DNA of 7,660 bases from Prolixibacteraceae bacterium (GTDB taxonomy: Bacteria > Bacteroidota > Bacteroidia > Bacteroidales > Prolixibacteraceae): positions 1 to 7,660 of the forward strand of contig JAFGGF010000303.1 in NCBI GenBank assembly GCA_016930735.1. The letters are read 5' to 3'. Positions within the stretch are counted from its first letter, which is position 1; each line of letters opens with the position of its first letter. The notes under the pieces are model-generated. The model was not told the DNA's origin, did not search any database, and was given only the letters and a program-made list of their open reading frames with translations. Of this stretch, positions 1-6,361 are shown piece after piece. Position numbers and translations under genes: made by a program.

Positions 1-578
1 AAAAATGGTTGAATGGCATAATCCTGTTCCTTCAAAATCAAATTCAATTGTTTTTTCGTGGTAACAATCCATATACCTCTGGAACCATAACCTCTGACAG
101 GTTTCGCAATAAACGGAAATCCATATTTTGAAAGCATCTGATTTACCAAGCTTTCGGCTTCGGATGTTCCGCACATAACAGTTGGGGCAAAGGGTAAATC
201 GTATTTCTGCGCAAATTTGTATGATAAAACCTTATCTTCCAAAATATGGCAAAAACTTTCAGAACCGATTAAAAACCGGTCATAAATCTCAGGACACTTT
301 TTTCTTAATTGAGCTAATAAAACTATATCAATGTCACGGGTTGGAATTATCAGATCCGGATTTTCTTCTGTTATAATTTGTTTAAGCTCATTTATATATT
401 TTTCAGTATTTTTTGCTTCAGTTACGAGGTAAACTTTATTACATCTGAAATTATTAGCTGCATTGGCTATGCTGTTGGTACCAATTAAATTCAATCCTTC
501 ACTCCTACCCTGCAATGAATCAAGAATATTCTGTCCGACAAGGCTGCCAATGCTGGTGAATAATATTTTCTTTTTCAT
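1..578 (-). CDS. ATP-grasp domain ligase, CarB/PylC-like (partial, C-terminus cut by window edge)
   Basis: The frame is open from an ATG at 578-576 to the window edge, giving 192 residues without a stop. The N-terminus (MKKKILFTSIGSLVGQNIL) is a Rossmann-like pre-ATP-grasp strand and glycine turn, followed by a second strand unit (NPDLIIPTRDIDI, residues 73-85) typical of carbamoyl-phosphate-synthase-like ligases. The ATP-grasp N-lobe begins around LEDKVLSYKFAQKYDLPFAPT (113-133). The nucleotide-clamping strand FPFIAKPVRGYGSRG (154-168) carries the conserved lysine (K159) and the glycine-rich loop. The C-lobe with the Mg-binding Glu/Asn residues lies outside the window, so catalytic completeness cannot be judged. 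The family couples a carboxylate, via an acyl phosphate, to an amine or thiol using ATP; the substrate is unknown. It starts 11 bases after the stop of the TPP enzyme and is very likely cotranscribed with it. It could belong to cofactor, peptide-like or surface-sugar biosynthesis. Confidence 0.85.
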   Translation of the reverse strand, partial: MKKKILFTSIGSLVGQNILDSLQGRSEGLNLIGTNSIANAANNFRCNKVYLVTEAKNTEKYINELKQIITEENPDLIIPTRDIDIVLLAQLRKKCPEIYDRFLIGSESFCHILEDKVLSYKFAQKYDLPFAPTVMCGTSEAESLVNQMLSKYGFPFIAKPVRGYGSRGIWIVTTKKQLNLILKEQDYAIQPF

Positions 579-589
579 TAAAATTGAAC

Positions 590-2191
590 TTACAATTCTG
601 AATACCAATTTTTTATAGTAACATTAGTATTCCCCATTAATTCATCTTTTATAAGACCAGGAATTTTTAACCAGAAAAATACCGGTTCATTCAATTCGAG
701 TACAGCATTAAGCTTTTGGATAAAATCATCTTTATTATCAATCCTGAATGATTTTACGCCAAGGGATTTACCAAAAGCAATCCAGTCAATCTCCGATAAG
801 TCCTTTGCTTCCTTCGAAGCCCTAACGCTTAAATAACTTTGATTGTCACATAAAATAAAAATAACCGGCAGATTATATCTAACCGAAGTTGAAATCTCAA
901 ATCCGTGCATCCTCATTGATCCGTCTCCAACCAAAGCAACAACACGTTTTCCGGGAGATGCCAACTGTGCACCAATTGATGCACAAATTCCAAAACCCAT
1001 TGGCGAAATGTTGTCTGATTGAATTATATTTCCGGGATTCCGGCAGGTTAAATATATACTTCCGGCAATTCTGATTTGACCAGAATCAAGGCAATAAATG
1101 GTATCTTCAGGCAGCGTTTTTTCAAGTATCTGAATCAGGTCGAAATACCTGAACTTGCCCGATTCACCGGATGGAAGGCAAGCAATTAAAGGAATATTTC
1201 CAAGTTTTTTTAACCAAAGATTGTTTTTTTCGGATATTTCTTCATCAATAGAAACGGAATCCATCCAGCTATTAAAAACTTCCGGATCTACAGAACATAT
1301 ATTTTTATCAGAATGACTGATGTGCCTTTTAATTAAATGATTATTTACACCAACAGTAATTATATTATTTGCTGAAAGGTCAGACTGAGAATCAAGTGCA
1401 GTAATGGACCGTTGGCTACTGTAACATCCAATAAACCCGATTGCTTCTTCGTAATCTTCAGGAATAATTCCCCTTGATTTTATATCAGTTATTACTCCAG
1501 TTTTTGTCCGTTTAACAAATTCTTTAAATTTCTCCCGATCTGTTTTATTAATTGCATTCCGACCAATTACAAGTATAGTTCTTTCATTTTTAAAACAAAT
1601 CAATTCCGGTATTTCCTTTTGTATCAGAACATGTTTTGGTTTAATACTTTCAAAAGATAGTTTAGATTCCAGAAAGTTAAATGAACACTGGGCATGTAAA
1701 GGCTTTGTTTTATTGAAGGACAATTCAAGTAACCTGAATAACTCCGTAATATCCTCCGGCTTTTTACATACAATAGATTCTCCTACAGCTTCTTTAAAGA
1801 TTGCAGAATCGTTAGACCCATCAGTTCCTGCATCCTGGAATTCACCGGTTCCTTCTATAGTATCAGGGACATTACCTGTTAAAAACAAAACCGGGTCAAA
1901 ATCAGCTTTTGCTGTTACAGCAGCACCTACCATATATGCGGCACCTGGCCCTCCGATTGAAACTGCAAAACCTATCTTCCCGCTTGCACGTGCATATCCG
2001 GTAGCCATTAATCCAGCTGCAAGTTCATGATTCGCAACAACAGGTTCCGGTAAATTACTTTTGTTCTTTTTAAATAATATTTTGAGTATCGGGCTGATTT
2101 GTGTTCCCGGTACTAAAAAAATATATTTTATACCTTGCTTAAAAAGCTCATTTAAAAGTATTTCGGCAACAGTTCTTTCTTTGATTTCCAC
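590..2191 (-). CDS. Thiamine pyrophosphate-dependent enzyme, acetolactate synthase/2-ketoacid decarboxylase superfamily
   Basis: This 533-residue protein has the three-domain layout and length usual for the superfamily. The N-terminal pyrimidine-binding domain (about 1-170) contains NHELAAGLMATGYARASGK, in which E56 aligns with the glutamate that activates the thiazolium cofactor; it is followed by SIGGPGAA and GEFQDAGTDG. The central Rossmann-like domain (about 190-330) includes RTILVIGRNA and SRGIIPEDY. The C-terminal cofactor domain has MGFGICASIGA (about 398-408) and the Mg-TPP motif GDGS (422-425), with the paired asparagine N450 in CDNQSY. The chemistry is therefore decarboxylation or carboligation of a 2-keto acid. 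I do not call it IlvB: no small regulatory subunit or other branched-chain gene is adjacent, and the pairing with an ATP-grasp ligase suggests a specialised pathway. The start codon is GTG; the frame is closed by a TAA at 2218-2216 and the first internal ATG (M62) lies after the catalytic glutamate, so GTG is the best start. Confidence 0.9.
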   Translation of the reverse strand: MEIKERTVAEILLNELFKQGIKYIFLVPGTQISPILKILFKKNKSNLPEPVVANHELAAGLMATGYARASGKIGFAVSIGGPGAAYMVGAAVTAKADFDPVLFLTGNVPDTIEGTGEFQDAGTDGSNDSAIFKEAVGESIVCKKPEDITELFRLLELSFNKTKPLHAQCSFNFLESKLSFESIKPKHVLIQKEIPELICFKNERTILVIGRNAINKTDREKFKEFVKRTKTGVITDIKSRGIIPEDYEEAIGFIGCYSSQRSITALDSQSDLSANNIITVGVNNHLIKRHISHSDKNICSVDPEVFNSWMDSVSIDEEISEKNNLWLKKLGNIPLIACLPSGESGKFRYFDLIQILEKTLPEDTIYCLDSGQIRIAGSIYLTCRNPGNIIQSDNISPMGFGICASIGAQLASPGKRVVALVGDGSMRMHGFEISTSVRYNLPVIFILCDNQSYLSVRASKEAKDLSEIDWIAFGKSLGVKSFRIDNKDDFIQKLNAVLELNEPVFFWLKIPGLIKDELMGNTNVTIKNWYSEL

Positions 2192-2230
2192 GTATCCAAT
2201 TACACTGATTAAGACTTACACATTTGCCTC

Positions 2231-2238
2231 TAAAAGTA
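2231..2238 (-). promoter_or_regulatory. Possible -7 promoter element for the TPP-enzyme/ATP-grasp operon
   Basis: On the minus strand this reads TACTTTTA, a 7-of-8 match to the Bacteroidetes -7 consensus TAnnTTTG, lying about 40 bases before the GTG start. I see no clear TTTG at the expected -33 position, and the surrounding sequence is very AT-rich, so a chance match is possible. The same octamer occurs at the same distance before the proline dehydrogenase start. Confidence 0.3.
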
Positions 2239-2361
2239 TACAATTTTATTTAACTTAATATACTATGATTAATAGCTGTGACTAATATTTCTATGATTGT
2301 TTTTTAAAAGAAACCCGGCAAGTCAGTCTATTTCAAATCGGTATATAATGAAATTAAAGAT

Positions 2362-3540
2362 TTAATTTTCCATTTTTTGGATTTGCAACATTAAGTCTGA
2401 TTTCTGATAAAACTTTTTATGTGTAAAATTTAAATATTTCAGAATAACAAATGCATTAAAAACCTGAAAAAAACGTCGGCTGAAAACCATTAATGAAGAA
2501 CAATTCCTGTTCAGGTCATCCAGTTTTTTATAAAAATCATCATCTTTTACAAATGCTGCCACTGAACCTGGCAATTCTTTTAGTAAAAGGAAATATTCCT
2601 GCTCAGTGATTTTATAAAGTTTTTCTTTTAACTGAAAAAACTCTTTTAAATCGACAAATGCCTGAAAATTATAAGTAATCGATAAATCTTCCGTTCCGGC
2701 CAGCCATTTTTTTATGGAAGCACCTGTTCCGAAAACGACTCTGTCGGAAGGCCGTGCTGATGGAAAAACCCTTGTTGAATTTATTTCACCCACTTTTCCT
2801 TGCTGTGCCAGGTTTTGAAGGAAATAAAAATCCTCACCGGCTTTCCGGCGTGTCATGCCTCCCCTTTTTACATAAGCATCGGCCAAAACGGCAAACGCCG
2901 AACCAATTGTATACATAGCAAATGGATAACCGGTAAAAGACAGAGCCTCCTTATAATATTTCAGATACTTTTCATATAATAAAATACCTTCCCTGTTTTT
3001 TTCATTCAATCCTTCCAATTGATGTTGAAAACTTATGGTTGCTCCAACCTGAACAGGATTCGATTGAAAATGTTTTTCAATTTCTGTCAAATAATTTTTA
3101 TCAACTACCGTATCGGCATCCAGTGAAACAATAATCCCATCTGCTTTATTTATCAGGTTAAAACGAAACACAGCTTCATCCATGCCTTTTTTACGTGCAA
3201 GGCCGGCACCTGCCCACTTTGCCTGTAATTCCAATGGCTTAGAGACAAGGTAACGGATTTCGTTGTTTCCGGAATTTTTAATCCATGCCATAATCTCTCC
3301 GTACGTATCTGTATTAAACTTTTTTATTGAGTCTGACGCTTTTTCAGAATGATTGATAAGAACAATTACTTCAACCTGGCATTGCGGAAGGTAACATTGT
3401 TCTAGTGAATCCAGTGTTTTAACAACCTCGGGTTCATTCAGGCATGGAATTACAACTATAATTCCGGTATCTGAAGAAACAGGCTCCAAAAAAAGCGCCT
3501 TTTCTAATTTGTTTTTCTGAATATATTTATCTGCAAACAA
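2362..3540 (-). CDS. Glycosyltransferase family 2 (GT-A fold)
   Basis: This 392-residue protein begins its GT-A domain with GIIVVIPCLNEPEVV (26-40), the nucleotide-sugar-binding first strand. The DXD-type motif is DADT (141-144), preceded by GIIVSL, which binds the metal and sugar diphosphate. GEDFYFLQNL (235-244) carries the ED pair usual for the catalytic base region, followed by SARPSDRVVFGTG (261-273). No convincing transmembrane segment is seen, so the enzyme is probably cytoplasmic or peripherally membrane-bound. It would transfer a sugar from an activated donor to an envelope glycan or lipid; donor and acceptor are unknown. The start is a problem: the frame has no ATG before M84, which is inside the catalytic domain. 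TTG at 3540 is the most plausible start, although the frame is open back to the OmpH stop at 3615. A terminator-like hairpin sits only 25 bases upstream, so expression may depend on readthrough or on a promoter I cannot recognise. Confidence 0.85.
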   Translation of the reverse strand: MFADKYIQKNKLEKALFLEPVSSDTGIIVVIPCLNEPEVVKTLDSLEQCYLPQCQVEVIVLINHSEKASDSIKKFNTDTYGEIMAWIKNSGNNEIRYLVSKPLELQAKWAGAGLARKKGMDEAVFRFNLINKADGIIVSLDADTVVDKNYLTEIEKHFQSNPVQVGATISFQHQLEGLNEKNREGILLYEKYLKYYKEALSFTGYPFAMYTIGSAFAVLADAYVKRGGMTRRKAGEDFYFLQNLAQQGKVGEINSTRVFPSARPSDRVVFGTGASIKKWLAGTEDLSITYNFQAFVDLKEFFQLKEKLYKITEQEYFLLLKELPGSVAAFVKDDDFYKKLDDLNRNCSSLMVFSRRFFQVFNAFVILKYLNFTHKKFYQKSDLMLQIQKMEN

Positions 3541-3565
3541 AGCCTGTATTTTCCTGTAAAAATAA

Positions 3566-3590
3566 AAAATCCGGGAGTTACCCGGATTTT
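3566..3590 (-). terminator. Rho-independent terminator after the OmpH-like gene (symmetric, could work both ways)
   Basis: Arms AAAATCCGGG (3566-3575) and CCCGGATTTT (3581-3590) pair perfectly over 10 bp around a 5-base loop. On the minus strand the stem is followed by a T-rich tract, ATTTTTTATTTTTAC counting the last stem bases. It lies 22 bases past the OmpH stop, the usual place for an intrinsic terminator. The other strand also ends in a T-rich stretch (TTTTCTTTTT), so the element is potentially bidirectional, but no plus-strand gene ends here. Confidence 0.8.
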
Positions 3591-3612
3591 CTTTTTCAAT
3601 ATTTTGAATAAA

Positions 3613-4215
3613 CTAATTTCCTTGTTTAAATTTATTATACCTTTCATTCATGCCTTTTAATACTTCGGCGGTAATGTTATTTGCTTCATCTCCGATTAGC
3701 ACCTCACCACCATTCAATATGTAATCATATTGCCTGGTTTCGTTCAGTTTATTTAAATAATTAAGCAGGCTGTCGAGTAGTTGTGAGTTATTGGTAGTTT
3801 GAATATCAGCCAGTTTGCCAGACAATTCCTGATCAAGCTGAAGAATTTCCTGTTCCCAGTTTACCAACCTGTCGCGTTCCTGAATTGCCCTTTGTTCGGT
3901 TAAAAAGCCACCTCTGTTCAATTTTTCCTGAAAAGCAGCTGCATCTTTTTCAAACGATGTCCGTTTTGTAGCATATTCATTGGTATAAGCTTCCTGCTTC
4001 CTGGTAAACTCATCGTGCAAATCCTGTGCAAGGTCATAATTTAATATCACCGAATCAGCTTTAACATAAGCTATTTTTAAACCGCTGTTACTTTTTTGAA
4101 CCGGTTGTTTAACCTCATCCTGGGCCTTTTTCCCATTTCCGGTATAATTAATTATAAACAATACAACAACTGCAACAAGAGCAACAATGCTTATAATTAA
4201 TGATATTTGTTTCAT
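3613..4215 (-). CDS. OmpH/Skp-family periplasmic protein with N-terminal membrane anchor
   Basis: From the ATG at 4215 the product is 200 residues. It opens with MKQ and a hydrophobic segment (about 4-23, ISLIISIVALVAVVVLF), an uncleaved anchor or signal. A short polar linker leads to KIAYVKADSVILNYDLAQDL (47-66), the hallmark start of the Skp/OmpH fold. A long charged helical region (about 66-160, rich in E, K, Q and R) matches the coiled-coil tentacles that hold unfolded outer-membrane proteins. The tail YDYILNGGEVLIGDEANNIT (163-182) resembles the family's closing beta strands. The likely role is a periplasmic chaperone-like function in outer-membrane protein assembly. The frame extends upstream to an ATG at 4275, but that extension (MHLTVIVKKLSLSEILITGI) contains a perfect -7 promoter match and puts extra residues before the membrane segment, so I choose 4215. 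A strong terminator follows the gene. Confidence 0.87.
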   Translation of the reverse strand: MKQISLIISIVALVAVVVLFIINYTGNGKKAQDEVKQPVQKSNSGLKIAYVKADSVILNYDLAQDLHDEFTRKQEAYTNEYATKRTSFEKDAAAFQEKLNRGGFLTEQRAIQERDRLVNWEQEILQLDQELSGKLADIQTTNNSQLLDSLLNYLNKLNETRQYDYILNGGEVLIGDEANNITAEVLKGMNERYNKFKQGN

Positions 4216-4239
4216 AATGCCAGTTATTAAAATTTCAGA

Positions 4240-4247
4240 CAAAGATA
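4240..4247 (-). promoter_or_regulatory. Likely -7 promoter element for the OmpH-like gene
   Basis: The minus strand reads TATCTTTG, an exact match to the Bacteroidetes -7 consensus TAnnTTTG, ending 25 bases before the ATG at 4215. A TTTG lies 25 bases further upstream, somewhat farther than the ideal -33 spacing. The site implies a leader of roughly 18 bases and supports the downstream start codon over the one at 4275. Confidence 0.5.
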
Positions 4248-4383
4248 ATTTTTTCACAATAACAGTTAAATGCAAAACCTAATTTTTTTCAGCATATTGA
4301 AATCCAGCCACTTTTAAACAAAACCTGCACAAAATCATATAATCATACTGATAAACATCATTTAGACAACTTTTTGCAGGTGT

Positions 4384-4391
4384 TACTTTTA
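4384..4391 (+). promoter_or_regulatory. Possible -7 promoter element for the proline dehydrogenase gene
   Basis: TACTTTTA matches TAnnTTTG at 7 of 8 positions and ends 39 bases before the ATG at 4431. The -33 region is unclear (ATTTAG about 20 bases upstream). It lies in the 215-bp divergent region between the OmpH-like and proline dehydrogenase genes, which must hold promoters facing both ways. Confidence 0.35.
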
Positions 4392-4430
4392 CCCAACACA
4401 AAAACTACTAATGAGAAATACGCGTAAACG

Positions 4431-5342
4431 ATGTTTAACAAACTGATAGCAAATATTTTGCCCTACATGCCCAAAAAACTGATTTGGATTTTTTCAAAAA
4501 GATACATTGCAGGGGAAACTATTGAAGATGGTATTCGCGTGTCTAAAGACCTGAACAATAACAAAATTGCTGTAACTATTGACCTTTTGGGAGAATTTAT
4601 AAAAGACCTTAGTGAAGCAAAAGAAAACCGCGATAAATATTTGGAAATCATTGAACGGTTTACATCAGAAGGAATTAAATGCAATTTTTCGTTAAAACCA
4701 ACCATGTTCGGGCTTTTGATCGATGAAAAAGTATGTTACGAATATATCAGGGAGATTGTTGAAAAAGCATCAGCTAAAAATAACTTTATCAGGATCGACA
4801 TGGAAGACTCGCAATGTGTTGATATGGAAATCAGATTGTTCAGGCAGTTAAAAGCTGATTTCCCGAAACATGTTGGCCTGGTTTTTCAATCGTACCTGAA
4901 AAGAACCATGGATGATGTTAAATCATTAAAAGATCTGAACTCAGCAGAAAATCCGATAAACTTCAGAATTTGCAAAGGCATTTATGTTGAACCTGCAAAA
5001 ATAGCTTATAAGGATTACGATAAAGTGAGACAGAATTTCCTTGAGATAGTGGAATTTATGTTTCAAAATAAAATGTACCCCGGAATTGCTACACATGATA
5101 AATACCTGGTTGAAGAATCATACAAACTGATAGAAAAATACAATGTTCCGGAAAATATGTACGAATTCCAGATGTTGTATGGCGTAACTCCGGAATTAAG
5201 GAATTCGATTGTTGAAAAAAATCATTTAATGCGGGTTTATGTTCCTTTCGGGAAACACTGGTTTGGCTATTCGACACGGAGGTTAAAAGAAAATCCAAAA
5301 ATGGCATCACACATCATAAAGGCATTATTTGTTAGGGGATAA
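4431..5342 (+). CDS. Proline dehydrogenase, monofunctional (PRODH domain)
   Basis: This 303-residue protein has the size of stand-alone bacterial proline dehydrogenases and no P5C-dehydrogenase domain. The beta/alpha-barrel motifs appear in order: FSLKPT (86-91), IDMEDS (122-127), VFQSYLKRT (151-159), RICKGIYVEPAKIAY (179-193), IATHD (219-223), EFQMLYGV (245-252) and RVYVPFGKHWFGYSTRRLKENP (268-289). In known PRODH structures the last block supplies the paired arginines (here R283 and R284) that bind the proline carboxylate, and the preceding blocks line the FAD site. The enzyme oxidises L-proline to pyrroline-5-carboxylate with FAD and passes electrons to the quinone pool, so it is cytoplasmic but membrane-associated. 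No P5C dehydrogenase gene is in the window. The ATG at 4431 has an A-rich leader and no Shine-Dalgarno sequence, as is usual in this phylum. Confidence 0.93.
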   Translation: MFNKLIANILPYMPKKLIWIFSKRYIAGETIEDGIRVSKDLNNNKIAVTIDLLGEFIKDLSEAKENRDKYLEIIERFTSEGIKCNFSLKPTMFGLLIDEKVCYEYIREIVEKASAKNNFIRIDMEDSQCVDMEIRLFRQLKADFPKHVGLVFQSYLKRTMDDVKSLKDLNSAENPINFRICKGIYVEPAKIAYKDYDKVRQNFLEIVEFMFQNKMYPGIATHDKYLVEESYKLIEKYNVPENMYEFQMLYGVTPELRNSIVEKNHLMRVYVPFGKHWFGYSTRRLKENPKMASHIIKALFVRG

Positions 5343-5352
5343 TTAATTTTGA

Positions 5353-5436
5353 TAAAGGCATCAAAATTCCAGGGGCAGGGAAGTCTACTTTTTTTTACTT
5401 TTTTGCCCCTTTCTTTTTTAACAATCAATGCCTTTA
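5353..5436. repeat. Nested inverted repeats in the proline dehydrogenase-GNAT gap
   Basis: The outer arms TAAAGGCAT (5353-5361) and ATGCCTTTA (5428-5436) are perfect 9-bp complements. Inside them AGGGGCA (5371-5377) and TGCCCCT (5404-5410) are perfect 7-bp complements around a T-rich loop. The two stems are nested, so a single transcript could form a long interrupted hairpin. The element begins 11 bases after the proline dehydrogenase stop. Confidence 0.6.
5371..5419 (+). terminator. Possible terminator of the proline dehydrogenase gene
   Basis: The inner stem AGGGGCA/TGCCCCT is followed by TTCTTTTTT (5411-5419), which fits an intrinsic terminator downstream of the stop at 5342. The 26-base loop is longer than usual and itself contains two T-runs, so this is weaker than the OmpH terminator. 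Confidence 0.4.
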
Positions 5437-5486
5437 AAATCCTGTATTTTATTATTTTTATACTCCTGAATCCAATTAAAACAGAA

Positions 5487-6248
5487 ATGCCTTCAATTAT
5501 AAATATTACACCAGATAACATTAGCCGATATGGAATGTTTTGCATGAAGAATATAAAAAATCCTGGTTTTCCGGCAAAACAAAAATGGTTTAATGAGCAA
5601 TACAAATCAGGACTTCGGTTTAAAATGGCTTTAAATGAAAATGAAGAAACTGCAGCGTTTATCGAATATATTCCATCGGAATATGCATGGAGGCCGATAA
5701 AAGCCAGCAGCTATATTTTTATTCATTGTATGATGACTTATCCCAAAAAAAATCAGGGTAAAGGTTATGCTACTTCGTTGTTGAATATTTGTGAATTTGA
5801 AGCAAAAGAACAAGGAAAATCAGGTTTGGTAGTTATTACAAGTGAAGGAACCTGGTTGGCAGGAAAAGAATTATTCCTGAATTCTGATTTTTCTGAAATT
5901 GAAGTAAGAGGAAGGTATAACCTGCTGGTCAAAAAACTAAAACCTGAGGCACCCAATCCGGAATTTGTTGACTGGATGAAAGAAACTGAAAAATACAAAG
6001 GCTGGAACCTGATATTTGCCAACCAATGCCCCTACCATAAAAAAGCAACTGAAGACCTTGTTCAGACCGCAAAGGAATCAGGAATTGAGTTAAAAGTGAC
6101 AGAATTGAAAAATCACATCGAAGCACAACATGCCCCGTCTGGCTTTGGCGTATTCAGCCTCATTTATAATGGAAAAATTCTTGAAGATCATTACATAAGT
6201 GCAACCCGGTTTAAAAATATCCTGAAAAAAGAGCTAAAATCAGTTTAG
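5487..6248 (+). CDS. GNAT N-acetyltransferase with YoaP-like C-terminal domain
   Basis: From the ATG at 5487 the product is 253 residues. The N-terminal GNAT domain (about 1-150) contains IFIHCMMTYPKKNQGKGYATSLLN (77-100), in which QGKGYA (90-95) is the acetyl-CoA pyrophosphate-binding loop, followed by LVVITSEGTW and the usual family ending FEI-like strand with YNLLVKKL (144-151). A second domain (about 173-253) begins WNLIFANQCPYHKKATEDL, a thioredoxin-like strand with a CP dipeptide (C181, P182), and matches the YoaP-like arrangement known from the B. subtilis acetyltransferase YoaP, which is of similar length. The acceptor substrate is unknown. The frame is open upstream to 5349, but only through a TTG and a very AT-rich hydrophobic stretch that overlaps the inverted repeats. 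The ATG at 5487 begins exactly where GNAT homology would (MPSIINITPDNI) and has an A-rich leader. An AT-rich 7-of-8 match to the -7 element lies at 5453-5460. Confidence 0.85.
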   Translation: MPSIINITPDNISRYGMFCMKNIKNPGFPAKQKWFNEQYKSGLRFKMALNENEETAAFIEYIPSEYAWRPIKASSYIFIHCMMTYPKKNQGKGYATSLLNICEFEAKEQGKSGLVVITSEGTWLAGKELFLNSDFSEIEVRGRYNLLVKKLKPEAPNPEFVDWMKETEKYKGWNLIFANQCPYHKKATEDLVQTAKESGIELKVTELKNHIEAQHAPSGFGVFSLIYNGKILEDHYISATRFKNILKKELKSV

Positions 6249-6256
6249 AATACTTA

Positions 6257-6283
6257 TCAGGATTTCTGTACCAATAATCCTGA
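6257..6283 (+). terminator. Weak hairpin after the GNAT gene
   Basis: TCAGGATT (6257-6264) and AATCCTGA (6276-6283) are perfect 8-bp complements around an 11-base loop, starting 8 bases after the GNAT stop. No immediate T-run follows (the next T-rich stretch is at about 6304-6313), so terminator activity is doubtful. Confidence 0.35.
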
Positions 6284-6332
6284 AATCCATACCACCCGGC
6301 AAGTTTTATTTTTACAAAAAGTTTCGATGTAA

Positions 6333-6340
6333 AATCTTTG
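6333..6340 (+). promoter_or_regulatory. Possible -7 promoter element for the TonB-dependent receptor
   Basis: AATCTTTG matches TAnnTTTG at 7 of 8 positions and ends 21 bases before the ATG at 6362. If it is used, transcription would begin inside the palindrome at 6340-6360 and the leader would be only about 15 bases. No clear -33 TTTG is seen. Confidence 0.35.
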
Positions 6341-6360
6341 CTTAAGAATTATTCTTAAGC
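6340..6360. promoter_or_regulatory. Perfect palindrome abutting the receptor start codon; operator-like
   Basis: Arms GCTTAAGAAT (6340-6349) and ATTCTTAAGC (6351-6360) are perfect complements separated by a single T. The element ends one base before the ATG of the TonB-dependent receptor and overlaps the last base of the possible -7 element. The near-zero spacer favours a dimeric repressor or activator site on DNA over an RNA hairpin. The dyad is certain; its function is inferred. Confidence 0.6.
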
Positions 6361-6361
6361 C

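Noticed and set aside
1713..2030. Open plus-strand frame opposite the TPP enzyme
   Set aside because: It is antisense to a clearly conserved catalytic domain and its translation shows no recognisable domain; it is a shadow of the real gene.
2235..2264. Inverted repeat AGTATA / TATACT over the putative promoter of the TPP-enzyme gene
   Set aside because: It has only 6 bp arms made of A/T-rich sequence with an 18-base loop, which is expected by chance here.
2351..2368. AAATTAA / TTAATTT hairpin at the glycosyltransferase stop codon as a terminator
   Set aside because: The stem is purely A/T and overlaps the stop codon, so it would be too weak to terminate transcription.
4411..4446. Short 11-codon frame (ATG at 4411) overlapping the proline dehydrogenase start, a possible leader peptide
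   Set aside because: It is too short to judge, has no attenuator structure next to it and is out of frame with the gene; a chance ATG is the simpler view.
5349..5486. N-terminal extension of the GNAT frame with a hydrophobic stretch that could look like a membrane segment
   Set aside because: It starts at a TTG, is made mostly of T-rich codons from the intergenic inverted-repeat region, and the ATG at 5487 coincides with the expected start of the GNAT domain.
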